This document shows, one piece after another, positions 33,656 to 42,931 of a DNA stretch of 43,594 nt. A program made the position numbers and the translations under genes. Source of the stretch: a bacterium (GTDB lineage Bacteria; Zhuqueibacterota; Zhuqueibacteria; Residuimicrobiales; Oceaniaggregativiventaceae); assembly GCA_029565675.1 (NCBI GenBank), contig JAKQNP010000037.1, forward strand, positions 1-43,594, written 5' to 3'. Below the pieces are notes generated by a model. The model saw only the letters and a list, made by a program, of their open reading frames with translations, was not told the DNA's origin and did not search any database. Numbering within the stretch: position 1 is the stretch's first letter; every line of letters begins with the position of its first letter.

Positions 33656-34738
33656 GTGCCGCAGGGAAAAATCGCTCTCAATAAAAAACAGGGGCCGGAT
33701 TTGGCTGTAACCATCTATGATGTTGCCAGAGCAGCGGGTGTGGGAATCGGTACGGTCTCCCGCGCAATGAACAACGCCAACCATATCCATCCGGATACGC
33801 GAAAGCGAATCATGGAAATCGCCAGCCAACTCAATTATCAACCCAATGGTGTTGCCCAGCGGCTCGCCCGACGCAAGACCTTCACCATTGCCAGCGTGGT
33901 TCCCTTCTTCTTCAACTATTTCTATCTCGACCTGCTTAAATACATTCAGAACGAGCTCGGTCATTGCCACTACGACCTCTTTGTCTACAGCATCGATCGA
34001 TTCGACAACATGAATCAGGTTTTTGACCGGGTGTTGGCTGAGCGGAAAACCGATGGCATTTTGATCCTGTCGCTTGAGCTGGGGGCAGACTATGCAGAAA
34101 AATTCCGCCACGCCAAGGTGCCGGTGGTGTTGGTGGACGCCACCCATGCGCAGCTCGATTCGATTGTGATCGCCAATCGCAAAGGTGCCCTGGTCGCCAC
34201 CGAACATCTCATTCACCTCGGTCACCGCCGCATCGGAATGATCAACGGCGATCTCAACAGCTTTCCGGCGCGTTCCCGTTTGCAGGGATTTCATGAAGCC
34301 ATGCAACACCATGGCCTTGAACTCGATCCGATCGTCATGCGCATGTGCGACGCACAAACCGGCGCACATGGATTTAACGAACAAGCCGGCTATCTGGCGA
34401 TGCAGGAGTTGTTGGCTCTCAAATCGGCCTTGCCAACAGCGCTTTTTATCGCAGCGGATGTGCAGGCCGTTGGTGCAATGCGGGCGATTCACGAAGCGAG
34501 GCTTCGCATCCCCGATGATATCGCGATTGTTGGTTTTGATGATATTGATTTTTCAAAATATATCGGTCTGACAACCATGAAACAACCGCTGCAGGAAATG
34601 GCCCGCCTGGCGGTGCAACGGCTCCTGCTCTGCATGGAGTGTCGACCAGATGGCGATTTTCATCTTGAACTCAATCCCAAACTGGTGGTGCGCCAGACAT
34701 GCGGCGCCAAAAAACAACCTGTTATCGTCTCGGTGTGA
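33656..34738 (+). CDS. LacI-family transcriptional regulator (second of the pair)
   Basis: A 360-residue paralogue of the previous gene, starting with GTG 16 bp after it. Its recognition region VTIYDVARAAGVGIGTVSRA is almost identical to that of the first protein, so both may read the same operators. The effector domain differs more (VDATHAQLDSIVIANRKGAL, PTALFIAADVQAVGAM), so they may answer to different ligands or form mixed dimers (inference). Both end in a similar VRxxCG motif. The pair looks like a recent tandem duplication. Confidence 0.92.
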   Translation: MPQGKIALNKKQGPDLAVTIYDVARAAGVGIGTVSRAMNNANHIHPDTRKRIMEIASQLNYQPNGVAQRLARRKTFTIASVVPFFFNYFYLDLLKYIQNELGHCHYDLFVYSIDRFDNMNQVFDRVLAERKTDGILILSLELGADYAEKFRHAKVPVVLVDATHAQLDSIVIANRKGALVATEHLIHLGHRRIGMINGDLNSFPARSRLQGFHEAMQHHGLELDPIVMRMCDAQTGAHGFNEQAGYLAMQELLALKSALPTALFIAADVQAVGAMRAIHEARLRIPDDIAIVGFDDIDFSKYIGLTTMKQPLQEMARLAVQRLLLCMECRPDGDFHLELNPKLVVRQTCGAKKQPVIVSV

Positions 34739-34805
34739 ACCTCGTGACCGTAAAACCGGCTGAGGTTACCCACAAACTCAACAAGAGAACTGTATGGAGC
34801 TGATT

Positions 34806-37799
34806 ATGAGAAAGCGGCAAGTGTTACTCCTCATCTGTGCAAGCGTTGTGCTTGGCCTGCTGCCTGCTCAGGCCGGCACAACCGGCAAGATTGCCGGAAA
34901 AGTGGTGGATAAAGCGACCAACGACCCGCTGCCCGGCGCCAATGTCATCGTGGAAAATACGACCATGGGAGCGGCAAGCGACCTCGACGGCAACTTTACG
35001 ATTCTCAACGTATCCCCCGGCACCTATACCGTTCGGGCCAGAATGATCGGCTACACAGACATGCGCGTGCAGGGCGTGGTGGTACGGATCGATTTGACCA
35101 GCAGCATCGATTTCGCCTTGTCGGAAACGGTTCTGGAAATCGGCGAAGCGGTGACCGTGGTGGCCGAGCGGCCGATGATTATCAAAGATTTGACCGCCAC
35201 CACCGCGGTGGTCGGCGCCGAAGATATGAAGGCTTTGCCAGTCGCGGAGGTCAACGATGCCGTCGAGCTGCAGGCTGGTCTGATCAAGGATGCCAATGGC
35301 GGCTTGCACGTGCGCGGCGGGCGCAGCGGCGAGCTCAGCTACTGGATCGACGGCATGCCGATAACCGACGTCTATGACGGCGGCGCTGTTGTCGATGTCA
35401 ACAAGAATATGGTGCAAGAACTGCAGGTGGTCAGCGGCGCTTTCAACGCCGAATATGGACAGGCCATGTCCGGAATCGTCAATATCGCCACCAAGGATGG
35501 CAACAACGACTTTGGCGCTTCCGCGACTGTGTATTTCGGTGACCACCTCAGCAGCCATGATCATATCTTTACCCATATCGACGATATCAATCCGGCAGCG
35601 ATCTACAACTTTGAAGGCAGCCTGCAAGGGCCGGTGATCAAGGACAAGTTTTTCTTTTATTTGAACGGCCGTTACATCAATTTCGATGGCTATCATTACG
35701 GTCAGCGGCAATACAATCCATGGGCGGTTACCACCAATGCTGCTGTACCACGCGAGCTGGTCGAGCAGGTGGCGCCGGAATATCTCGACCGCGGTCGCAT
35801 GCTGGACGATGGACTTTTTGGCTTCGCCTATGTGCTCGGCACCAATTCGTACATCGATTCCATCATCGTAAGCCAAAACTTGCCGCAAAACACGACTTTC
35901 GAAGAAGCGATGGCGCGCTATATGGCGGCGCATGCTCCAGACGGCCGCGGCGATGGCAAATATTTGCCGATGAACTGGAACGACAAGATTTACGGCCAGG
36001 CCAAGCTGATTTACAAGTTCAATCCTGCGTTGAAATTTGCTTACAACATCATTTCCGACAATGTCGATTACCAGGATTATGACCGCAACTATTCGCTCAA
36101 TCCGGATGGCAATCTGCTGCGTTTCCGCCGCGGCCTGACTCAGATTGGCCAGGTCACCCATCTGTTGAACGATCGCACTTTCTATCAGGTCGGCGTCTCC
36201 TATTTCAGCAAAAAATACAACCATTATTTAAACAAGGATCTGCGAAGCGGTCAGTTTGTCCATCCATTTCTGGATGTCCAGGAACCCTACAGCTTCAAGA
36301 CCGCCGGCACCAACAATTCCTATTTTGAACGGCAGACCAACACCCTGTTGACCAAAGCCGACATCACCAGCCAGCTCAATCAATTGCACCAGGTCAAGGC
36401 CGGCCTTGAATTCCGGCAGCACAAAGTCTTTCAGGAAGACATCACGGTGCGGCCGGATTCTTTGCAGGTCAACATCGATCCTCTCTTCGACAGTCCATTC
36501 ATTATCAATCCGACAGTCGAAGGAGCCTATTCACCTTACTACAGCACCTACACCTACAACCCGATGGAATTTTCCGTCTATTTGCAAGACAAGATGGAAT
36601 TCGAGAACATGATCGTCAATGTCGGTGTGCGATACGATTACTTTAACTCCGACGGTGTGGTGCTTGCAGATCCGAATGATCCGGAGGTTCTCAACCCGCG
36701 CGAGTTGAGCAATATTTTCAAGGATTACGGATCGGACGGCAATCCGAACACTTTTGACGCCAACGGCAGCGAGGGGAACAATCTTCTGGACGACGGGGAA
36801 GCTCTGGTAACTCTGGCTGAACGAAAGGCTTATTGGTATAAGAAGGTGGGAGCCAAAACCAAGGTCAGTCCACGCATCGGCGTTTCATTCCCGATCACCG
36901 AAACCGGCGTGATCCATTTCAGTTATGGCCATTTCTTTCAGGTGCCGCGTTTCGAACGGCTTTATCAGAACCCTGATTTTGAAGTTGCAGCCGGCACCAA
37001 TATCGCCATTATCGGCAATGCTGACCTCCAACCCGAACAAACCGTCAATGGTGAGATCGGTCTGCAGCAGCAGCTCGGAGACGATATTTCCGTCGGTGCA
37101 ACCGGCTTTTTCCGCGATATTCGCAATTTGGCCGGTTCGCGTGCCGAGGTGCGGATCCTCAAGGACAACACCCGTTATATCCGTTTTATCAACAGCGATT
37201 TTGGATTTATCAAAGGTCTGACTCTTTCCTTCAACAAGCGTTTTTCCGGCGGGTTCTCCGCTTCGCTCGATTACACCCTGCAAGAAGCCAAGGGCACCAA
37301 TTCAGATCCCGAACAGGCGCGCAATGCGCTGAACGGCGGTGCCCTGCCGGAAATCCAGTTGTCTTCCCTGAATTGGGATCAGAAACACACGGTAAATGGC
37401 AGTTTTTCCTATGCTGCCAAGAGTTGGGGTTTGAGCATGATCGGCCAGTGGGGGAGCGGGCTTCCCTATACACCGCGCAACTCGCAGGATATCACCTCGC
37501 TGTTGACCAACAGCCAGCGCAAAAAAGCTGCCTACAACATCGATCTGCGTGCCTATCGCGATTTTCGCTTTGGACGCGGCATGGTAACGGTTTTTACCCG
37601 GGTATTCAACCTTCTCGATACGCTGAATGAGGTCAACGTTTACGACGATTCAGGTCAGGCTTCTTTTACCATCGATCGATCGATTGCCGAGAGCCAGAAT
37701 CCTCAGCAGTTGATCAATTCACTCGAACAATGGTTCACCAACGCCACGCATTATTCCGAACCGCGGCGAATCGAATTTGGCGTGACTTATAGTTTCTGA
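34806..37799 (+). CDS. TonB-dependent outer-membrane receptor with carboxypeptidase-regulatory-like domain
   Basis: A 997-residue receptor. I prefer the ATG at 34806, with GGAG 6 nt upstream and a signal peptide directly after it; an ATG four codons earlier is open. Residues about 25-105 form the beta-sandwich seen in SusC-like proteins (GKIAGKVVDKATNDPLPGAN). The plug domain (about 120-230) has LHVRGGRSGELSYWIDGMPI and AEYGQAMSGIVNIATK. The rest is a 22-strand barrel ending in FGVTYSF. It takes up an unknown large ligand, probably a glycan breakdown product given the LacI regulators upstream. No SusD gene follows, unlike in Bacteroidota. Confidence 0.93.
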   Translation: MRKRQVLLLICASVVLGLLPAQAGTTGKIAGKVVDKATNDPLPGANVIVENTTMGAASDLDGNFTILNVSPGTYTVRARMIGYTDMRVQGVVVRIDLTSSIDFALSETVLEIGEAVTVVAERPMIIKDLTATTAVVGAEDMKALPVAEVNDAVELQAGLIKDANGGLHVRGGRSGELSYWIDGMPITDVYDGGAVVDVNKNMVQELQVVSGAFNAEYGQAMSGIVNIATKDGNNDFGASATVYFGDHLSSHDHIFTHIDDINPAAIYNFEGSLQGPVIKDKFFFYLNGRYINFDGYHYGQRQYNPWAVTTNAAVPRELVEQVAPEYLDRGRMLDDGLFGFAYVLGTNSYIDSIIVSQNLPQNTTFEEAMARYMAAHAPDGRGDGKYLPMNWNDKIYGQAKLIYKFNPALKFAYNIISDNVDYQDYDRNYSLNPDGNLLRFRRGLTQIGQVTHLLNDRTFYQVGVSYFSKKYNHYLNKDLRSGQFVHPFLDVQEPYSFKTAGTNNSYFERQTNTLLTKADITSQLNQLHQVKAGLEFRQHKVFQEDITVRPDSLQVNIDPLFDSPFIINPTVEGAYSPYYSTYTYNPMEFSVYLQDKMEFENMIVNVGVRYDYFNSDGVVLADPNDPEVLNPRELSNIFKDYGSDGNPNTFDANGSEGNNLLDDGEALVTLAERKAYWYKKVGAKTKVSPRIGVSFPITETGVIHFSYGHFFQVPRFERLYQNPDFEVAAGTNIAIIGNADLQPEQTVNGEIGLQQQLGDDISVGATGFFRDIRNLAGSRAEVRILKDNTRYIRFINSDFGFIKGLTLSFNKRFSGGFSASLDYTLQEAKGTNSDPEQARNALNGGALPEIQLSSLNWDQKHTVNGSFSYAAKSWGLSMIGQWGSGLPYTPRNSQDITSLLTNSQRKKAAYNIDLRAYRDFRFGRGMVTVFTRVFNLLDTLNEVNVYDDSGQASFTIDRSIAESQNPQQLINSLEQWFTNATHYSEPRRIEFGVTYSF

Positions 37800-37830
37800 A
37801 CCCAGGCAAAATAAATATCGGAGTTTTCAG

Positions 37831-40800
37831 ATGAACAAAACTTTTCGATACCTGACGCTTTGCCTTGTCGCTGTGCTGGTCAGCGGTTTTGGCGCGGCGG
37901 TTGGACAAACCTCCAGCGGTGCCAATTTTCACCGGTATGCCATCATGCGCGGCAACCTGGTCAAAACTGTGTTCGGCAATTGGGGGGTGATCGGCCAGCC
38001 TGCGGAAAAAGGTTCCCGCGGCGCCTGGATCTACGACAACAACGGCTATGTCGGCGATGTCAGTCTGCTGGTCGGTGCTGAAGTGGAGAACAGCGGCAAG
38101 ACCTTTCATTCGGTGGTGATCTGCCCGGTTGACCGCCCGACCTTGGAGCACGAGAACAGAAAAGGCAAATTCTGGGCTTTCGAACCGGTTTCCGGTTTTT
38201 TTAACCCCAACGCCGGCGGTCTGCCCCTTTACAGCGACCCGAAAAGCTGGCCCGACTTTTGGCCGGACAAACTCAACGACCCGCTCGATCCGGGGTGGCG
38301 GGGCTCCTGGAACGGTTTCTTCGGCAAAACCACTACCGCCGATGAAGAGTGTTATTTCGTTATGGATGACAACAACGACGAAGAGTTCAATTGGACGGCA
38401 AACAATGCTCTGGGAGTGGAGTTCAAACCGAACTCCAACAATCCCAGCCGCAACGGCCTGGGACTTGAAGTCAAGGTGCGCGGCATGCAGTGGGGTGATT
38501 TTCTCGCGCAGGACTGCATTTTCTGGCTGTACGAAATCACCAACACCAGCACCACCGATTACAGCAAGGTCACCTTTGGCATGCTCGTCGGCACGTATGT
38601 GGGTTGCACTTCCACCGAAGATTACGGCGAATACGATGATGACTATTCGTTCTTCGATGTCGAGCGCGATTTGACCTACACCGCTGACTTTGATGACAAT
38701 GCCCGCCGCAATCCGCTGTGGACCGGGCCGGTGGGTGTGGTCGGTTATGCTTTTCTCGAGAGTCCCGGCAATCCGGTGGACGGCATCGACAACGACGGCG
38801 ATGCCAACGAGTATTTCAATGTGGTGGCCACGGCACCGCTTTTCGTTGCGACAGATTTTGATCCTCAAGTCATTAATGTCGGTGACCACCTCGTTTTGAT
38901 CGACCGCGACTACAACCGCACGGTGGTTGAGGTACCGGCAAACAATACGGTCTTTGAAACCCGGCGCACCCAGGATTCCATGGCGCAGATCGAAGTCATC
39001 CCCGGCGTCACCTCTCTGGCAGAGGGCAACATCATCCTCAGAGACGGCCGGGAAACCGTCAATCCCAACGCTTATGACGGGATCGATAACGACCTCGACG
39101 GCCTGATCGATGAAAACTATTATTTGCATTACCGCCAGGTGCGCAAGGACAGCAAGGGCAATATCCTGATCGACAAACTCCGGCCGGTGCGCTACAAAGA
39201 TTATCTCAACGGCCTCGGCCTGGACGACCAGCTGGTCGATGAGGCTCGCGACGACGGCATCGATAACGACGGAGACTGGAATATCGAATTCGACGATGTC
39301 GGCGCCGATGGAGTTGCCAATACCAACGATGCGGGTGAAGGAGACGGGGTGCCCACTCGCGGAGAGCCGAATTTCGACCAGACCGATGTCGATGAGTCTG
39401 ATCAGATCGGTTTGACCAGTTTTCAATACTTTACCCCGTCCAATGATTTTAAATTCAGCGATGACGAAGATCTCTGGCAACGTCTTTCGCCGGGCTTCTT
39501 TGAAGTGCCAACATCGATCGTCAACAACAAACCGCAGCGCGGTGAAGACGGCGATTTTATCTATGGATCGGGTTACTTTCCCCTGCGCGCCGGCGAAACC
39601 CAGCGCTTCTCTTTGGCCCTGGTCTATGGTGACGGCGGTGGCCCACAAGTGGATATCGTCGATCTGCTGAAAAACCGCGAAACCGTCCAGAACATCTACA
39701 ACAACGATTATCGGTTCCCGCCGGCACCAAATCTGCCGACCGTCTGGGCTGAAGCGGGCGACGGCAAAGTGACCCTCTATTGGGACCGCAAAGCCGAATA
39801 TTCATACGATCCGGTGCTGAAAGAATACGATTTCGAAGGCTACAAGATCTACAAAGCCACCGATCACAATTTCAACGATGTTTTCGGGGTTACTGATGCG
39901 GACGGCAATGTCATCGCCTATAAACCGCTTGCCCAATTCGACCTGAAAAATGAAATCTCGGGGTACTTTGTTCCAAGCCGGGATCTCATGCAGACCGTCA
40001 GCGGCGCTTCCTTCTACCTGGGCAACAACAGCGGCTTGATGCACAGCTTTGTCGATGAAGATGTCGAGAACGGCCGCCGCTACTACTATGCCGTGGTTGC
40101 TTATGACCGCGGTTCCGAATTCAATGAAATTATGCCCAAAGAAACCAGCAAACGCATCACCATCGATACGGACGGCAAGATCACCACATTTAGAAATACG
40201 GTGATGGTCATTCCCAACGCGGAAGTCGCTGGTTATGTGCCGCCTGAAGGCAGTGTTCAGTTGACCGCTGAGCAGGTGGTTGGAACGGGGTCGCTCTATT
40301 ATAAAGTCATCGATGAATCCATCCAGACCTCGCATACGTACGAAGTCGAGTTCCATGACACCTCAAACGATGGCAATGACAACAACGACAATGACTTGAT
40401 CGACGATCAGGATCCGGCGGAATATTTTGTGCCGGTGACCACTTCCTACTCGATTCGCGATTTGGATCCGATAAACGAAAATTTCATCGCTCAGGATACC
40501 TTTTATGTCGCCCTTGGGAACCCGCATCTGATCGCCGAAACCGTACAAGTCTACGACCATACCGGCAACCTGATCGCACCGGAACGCTATCGGCTCGACC
40601 CCACCTATGGCAAAATACGCGGGCACAACCACGCCGACTTTCTCTATGGGGCCACCTATAGCATTCGCTACAATTATTATCCGGTCTTTCGCAGTCCTTA
40701 CATCGCCGGCACTCCCTATGCCGGGGAAAGCAAAGACTCGGATAATTTTGACGGGGTGCAGTTGGTGTTCAACAACAACTGGCGAATCGAAGTCGATCGG

Positions 40801-41598
40801 CTGGCCAGTCGCTGGTCAAATCCCAACAAAGCCCTGTCGTTTACCATGAACATCATCGACACGCAGTTCGGCTCGCAAAAGTTAATCGGTTTGCGCCATC
40901 CGAGCGATTATCGCATCGAGTTCTATGATGAGATCGTCGATACGTCGATGAGCATTCCGGCGATGTATGTTTTTGGCCTGCCGGTGAATTTTAGAATATT
41001 CAACATCACTGACCAGCGTTATATCGAGTTTGTCTACAACGACTTTGATTTCAACCAAAAACTGTCCAAAAACGACGAATTGATTTTCAGCGAACCCGGC
41101 CGGCAAGGGCAAGATCTCTATACCTGGGATCTGCTGTTTACCCTGACCAAAGATACCGTTTATACCTATGGAAGAAGCGATACCTTGACCCTTGTGCTCA
41201 CAAAACCTTTCCGGCGCGGCGACACTTTCCGTTTCACCACACAAACCGCCGTTGTGGATCCACAGCTGGCCAAGGCCGAACTGGAAAAGATCAAAGTGGT
41301 GCCGAATCCCTACATCTCGGCCACTTCGCACGAAACACCCCTGCCGCCGGCAATCAATGTCGGCCGCGGCGATCGCAAAATCGATTTCATCCACGTGCCC
41401 AGTGGTGCGCAGATCCACATTTTTACGATTCGCGGGGAACACGTGATCACTCTGGAACACACTGCCGATCTGTTCGACGGCACGGTTTCCTGGAATCTCA
41501 AGAGCAAAGAAAATCTGGACATCGCCGCCGGAGTCTATCTCTATGTGGTGCAATCCTCGGTCGGCGAAAAAACGGGCAAGATCGCGATTATCAAATAA
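37831..41598 (+). CDS. Large secreted T9SS cargo protein with calcium-loop motifs
   Basis: A 1255-residue exported protein (signal peptide 1-26; GGAG before the ATG), 31 bp after the receptor gene. The mid-part holds at least three Asp-Gly-Ile-Asp-Asn-type loops (DGIDNDGDANE, DGIDNDLDGLIDE, DGIDNDGDWNIE) and a related DGNDNNDNDLIDD, resembling calcium-binding thrombospondin type 3 or dockerin-like loops. A fibronectin III-like part follows (VTLYWDRKAEYSYDP to YYYAVVAYDRG). The last 100 residues (KVVPNPYI to GVYLYVVQSSVGEKTGKIAII) form a T9SS sorting domain of the PNPY type. Position after the TonB gene is where SusD would stand, so it may be the surface partner of the receptor (inference). 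The central function is unknown. Confidence 0.82.
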   Translation: MNKTFRYLTLCLVAVLVSGFGAAVGQTSSGANFHRYAIMRGNLVKTVFGNWGVIGQPAEKGSRGAWIYDNNGYVGDVSLLVGAEVENSGKTFHSVVICPVDRPTLEHENRKGKFWAFEPVSGFFNPNAGGLPLYSDPKSWPDFWPDKLNDPLDPGWRGSWNGFFGKTTTADEECYFVMDDNNDEEFNWTANNALGVEFKPNSNNPSRNGLGLEVKVRGMQWGDFLAQDCIFWLYEITNTSTTDYSKVTFGMLVGTYVGCTSTEDYGEYDDDYSFFDVERDLTYTADFDDNARRNPLWTGPVGVVGYAFLESPGNPVDGIDNDGDANEYFNVVATAPLFVATDFDPQVINVGDHLVLIDRDYNRTVVEVPANNTVFETRRTQDSMAQIEVIPGVTSLAEGNIILRDGRETVNPNAYDGIDNDLDGLIDENYYLHYRQVRKDSKGNILIDKLRPVRYKDYLNGLGLDDQLVDEARDDGIDNDGDWNIEFDDVGADGVANTNDAGEGDGVPTRGEPNFDQTDVDESDQIGLTSFQYFTPSNDFKFSDDEDLWQRLSPGFFEVPTSIVNNKPQRGEDGDFIYGSGYFPLRAGETQRFSLALVYGDGGGPQVDIVDLLKNRETVQNIYNNDYRFPPAPNLPTVWAEAGDGKVTLYWDRKAEYSYDPVLKEYDFEGYKIYKATDHNFNDVFGVTDADGNVIAYKPLAQFDLKNEISGYFVPSRDLMQTVSGASFYLGNNSGLMHSFVDEDVENGRRYYYAVVAYDRGSEFNEIMPKETSKRITIDTDGKITTFRNTVMVIPNAEVAGYVPPEGSVQLTAEQVVGTGSLYYKVIDESIQTSHTYEVEFHDTSNDGNDNNDNDLIDDQDPAEYFVPVTTSYSIRDLDPINENFIAQDTFYVALGNPHLIAETVQVYDHTGNLIAPERYRLDPTYGKIRGHNHADFLYGATYSIRYNYYPVFRSPYIAGTPYAGESKDSDNFDGVQLVFNNNWRIEVDRLASRWSNPNKALSFTMNIIDTQFGSQKLIGLRHPSDYRIEFYDEIVDTSMSIPAMYVFGLPVNFRIFNITDQRYIEFVYNDFDFNQKLSKNDELIFSEPGRQGQDLYTWDLLFTLTKDTVYTYGRSDTLTLVLTKPFRRGDTFRFTTQTAVVDPQLAKAELEKIKVVPNPYISATSHETPLPPAINVGRGDRKIDFIHVPSGAQIHIFTIRGEHVITLEHTADLFDGTVSWNLKSKENLDIAAGVYLYVVQSSVGEKTGKIAIIK

Positions 41599-41599
41599 C

Positions 41600-41631
41600 C
41601 GAGTTGTCCGGTCGTCAGCCCCGACAACTCG
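41600..41631 (+). terminator. Stem-loop right after the surface-protein gene
   Basis: CGAGTTGTC (41600-41608) and GACAACTCG (41623-41631) pair perfectly over 9 bp with a 14-nt loop, starting 2 nt after the stop codon. There is no T-run, so it may lower rather than end read-through to the porV-like gene, or protect the mRNA 3' end. Confidence 0.5.
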
Positions 41632-41721
41632 CACCGGCTCACTGCGATCTGGCCATTGCCGGATCAGAGAGTATGCATGAAGCGAATCATCCAAAATAAC
41701 CGAATGATTGAAATGATGGGT

Positions 41722-41749
41722 AGCGATGTTTCCCTGTGGGAAACCCGCT
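41722..41749 (+). promoter_or_regulatory. Dyad upstream of the porV-like gene
   Basis: GTTTCCC (41728-41734), TGT, GGGAAAC (41738-41744) is a perfect 7-bp inverted repeat, flanked by AGCG and CGCT that extend it with a one-base offset. It lies 30-57 bp before the next start codon. It could be an operator for a regulator of the locus or an RNA hairpin; no promoter boxes are certain. Confidence 0.45.
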
Positions 41750-41778
41750 GATCAAACAATTATAAATTGGAGTTGGCA

Positions 41779-42810
41779 ATGTTGAGACCTTATCGATTTC
41801 TGCGCGTGCTGATTCCCCTTGTGTTGGTTGGCTCGATTTTTACGGGTCAAGCTTGGGCGCAAAACAAGGTTGGAACCACGGCTGGTACTTTTCTCGGGAT
41901 CAGCATAGGTCCGCGCGCGACAGCCATGGGCGGTGCATTTGCCGCTGTTGGCAGCGATCCAACGGCATTGTATTACAATCCTGGAGCGGTCGCACAAGGC
42001 GAAATGTCGCAATTGAGCGTCGTGCACACCAATTGGCTTCTCGATACCCATTTTAACTGGGTGGGCTTTGTCTTTAAACTGGACAATGCCAATGCCATCG
42101 GCTTGTCCTACACCCAGCTCAATTACGGCGAAGAGGAGATCACCACCGTGCTCAAACCCGAAGGCACCGGTGAACGCTGGTCGGCCAACGATCTGGCTGT
42201 TGGCCTGAGCTATGGCCGCAGCCTCACCGATCGTTTTAGCCTCGGCGGCACGGTCAAGTTTATTCAACAGAAAATCTATAACGAGTCGGCTTCTGCGGTG
42301 TCTGTCGATGTCGGTTTGTTGTTCATCACCGGTTTCAACAACATGCGTCTGGGCATGAGCATCGCCAACTTCGGCACGGACATGCGATTCGAGGGCCGTG
42401 ATCTGATCCAGCGGGTTGATCTCGACCCTGAAAGTCTTGGCAACAATGACAAGATTGTCGGTTTTCTCAAAACTGATCATTGGCCGCTGCCGCTTTTCTT
42501 CCGCGTCGGCGTCGCCATGGATGTGGTCAAAATGCCGTTCGCCGTCATGACCGTGGCGGTCGATGCCTTGCGGCCGAGCGATAACGATGAAATCGTGAAC
42601 GTCGGCACCGAGATTGTTCTGCAAAATGCGCTTTTCCTGCGCGCCGGCTACAAATCTCTTTTTCGCGAAAACAGCGAAGAAGGCTTGACCTTCGGCGCTG
42701 GTGTGCAGTTTTTGCAGCCCGGCGGCCCGCGCTGGTCTTTCGATTATGCCTATGCCGATTTCGGCATGATGGATTATGTTCAAATGTTCTCATTGGGAAT
42801 CGCTTTTTAA
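41779..42810 (+). CDS. PorV/PorQ-family outer-membrane protein
   Basis: A 343-residue barrel protein. GGAG stands 8 nt before this ATG and a signal peptide follows (MLRPYRFLRVLIPLVLVGS, cleaved near AWAQ). The N-terminal signature GPRATAMGGAFAAVGSDPTALYYNPG is that of the PorV/PorQ/FadL-like group. It ends in FSLGIAF, as barrels do. PorV carries T9SS cargo by its C-terminal domain from the translocon to the attachment complex. A copy beside a T9SS cargo gene suggests it serves that cargo (inference). Confidence 0.88.
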   Translation: MLRPYRFLRVLIPLVLVGSIFTGQAWAQNKVGTTAGTFLGISIGPRATAMGGAFAAVGSDPTALYYNPGAVAQGEMSQLSVVHTNWLLDTHFNWVGFVFKLDNANAIGLSYTQLNYGEEEITTVLKPEGTGERWSANDLAVGLSYGRSLTDRFSLGGTVKFIQQKIYNESASAVSVDVGLLFITGFNNMRLGMSIANFGTDMRFEGRDLIQRVDLDPESLGNNDKIVGFLKTDHWPLPLFFRVGVAMDVVKMPFAVMTVAVDALRPSDNDEIVNVGTEIVLQNALFLRAGYKSLFRENSEEGLTFGAGVQFLQPGGPRWSFDYAYADFGMMDYVQMFSLGIAF

Positions 42811-42824
42811 TTCGCATAACAGGA

Positions 42825-42896
42825 ATGAAAGGAGGTGATCTGTACCTCTCCGGTTCGCCCGGAAGAGAAAAAGTCTATTGCTCAAGTATGCAGTGA
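42825..42896 (+). CDS. 23-residue leader ORF with an embedded anti-16S sequence
   Basis: ATG at 42825, after AGGA, opens 23 codons (MKGGDLYLSGSPGREKVYCS plus SMQ) ending in TGA at 42894-42896. Codons 2-5 contain AAAGGAGGTGATC (42828-42840), a 13-nt match to the complement of a typical 16S rRNA 3' end. The stretch can also fold: GAGGT with ACCTC, and CCGG with CCGG. It ends 35 bp before the next gene. It may be a translated leader peptide that makes ribosomes pause; its being a real gene is not shown. Confidence 0.4.
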   Translation: MKGGDLYLSGSPGREKVYCSSMQ

Positions 42897-42931
42897 ACAT
42901 GTATTCCGACCTAAACAAGTGGAGGAAAAAA

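Noticed and set aside
34824-36224. A 466-codon antisense frame in the TonB receptor gene.
   Set aside because: Same reason: codon mirror, His- and Val-rich nonsense composition, and no start signals.
37735-39648. A 637-codon open frame antisense to the TonB and surface-protein genes.
   Set aside because: It is the mirror of GC-biased codons on the plus strand. It lacks a ribosome site and any recognisable motif, and the plus genes have clear domains and signal peptides.
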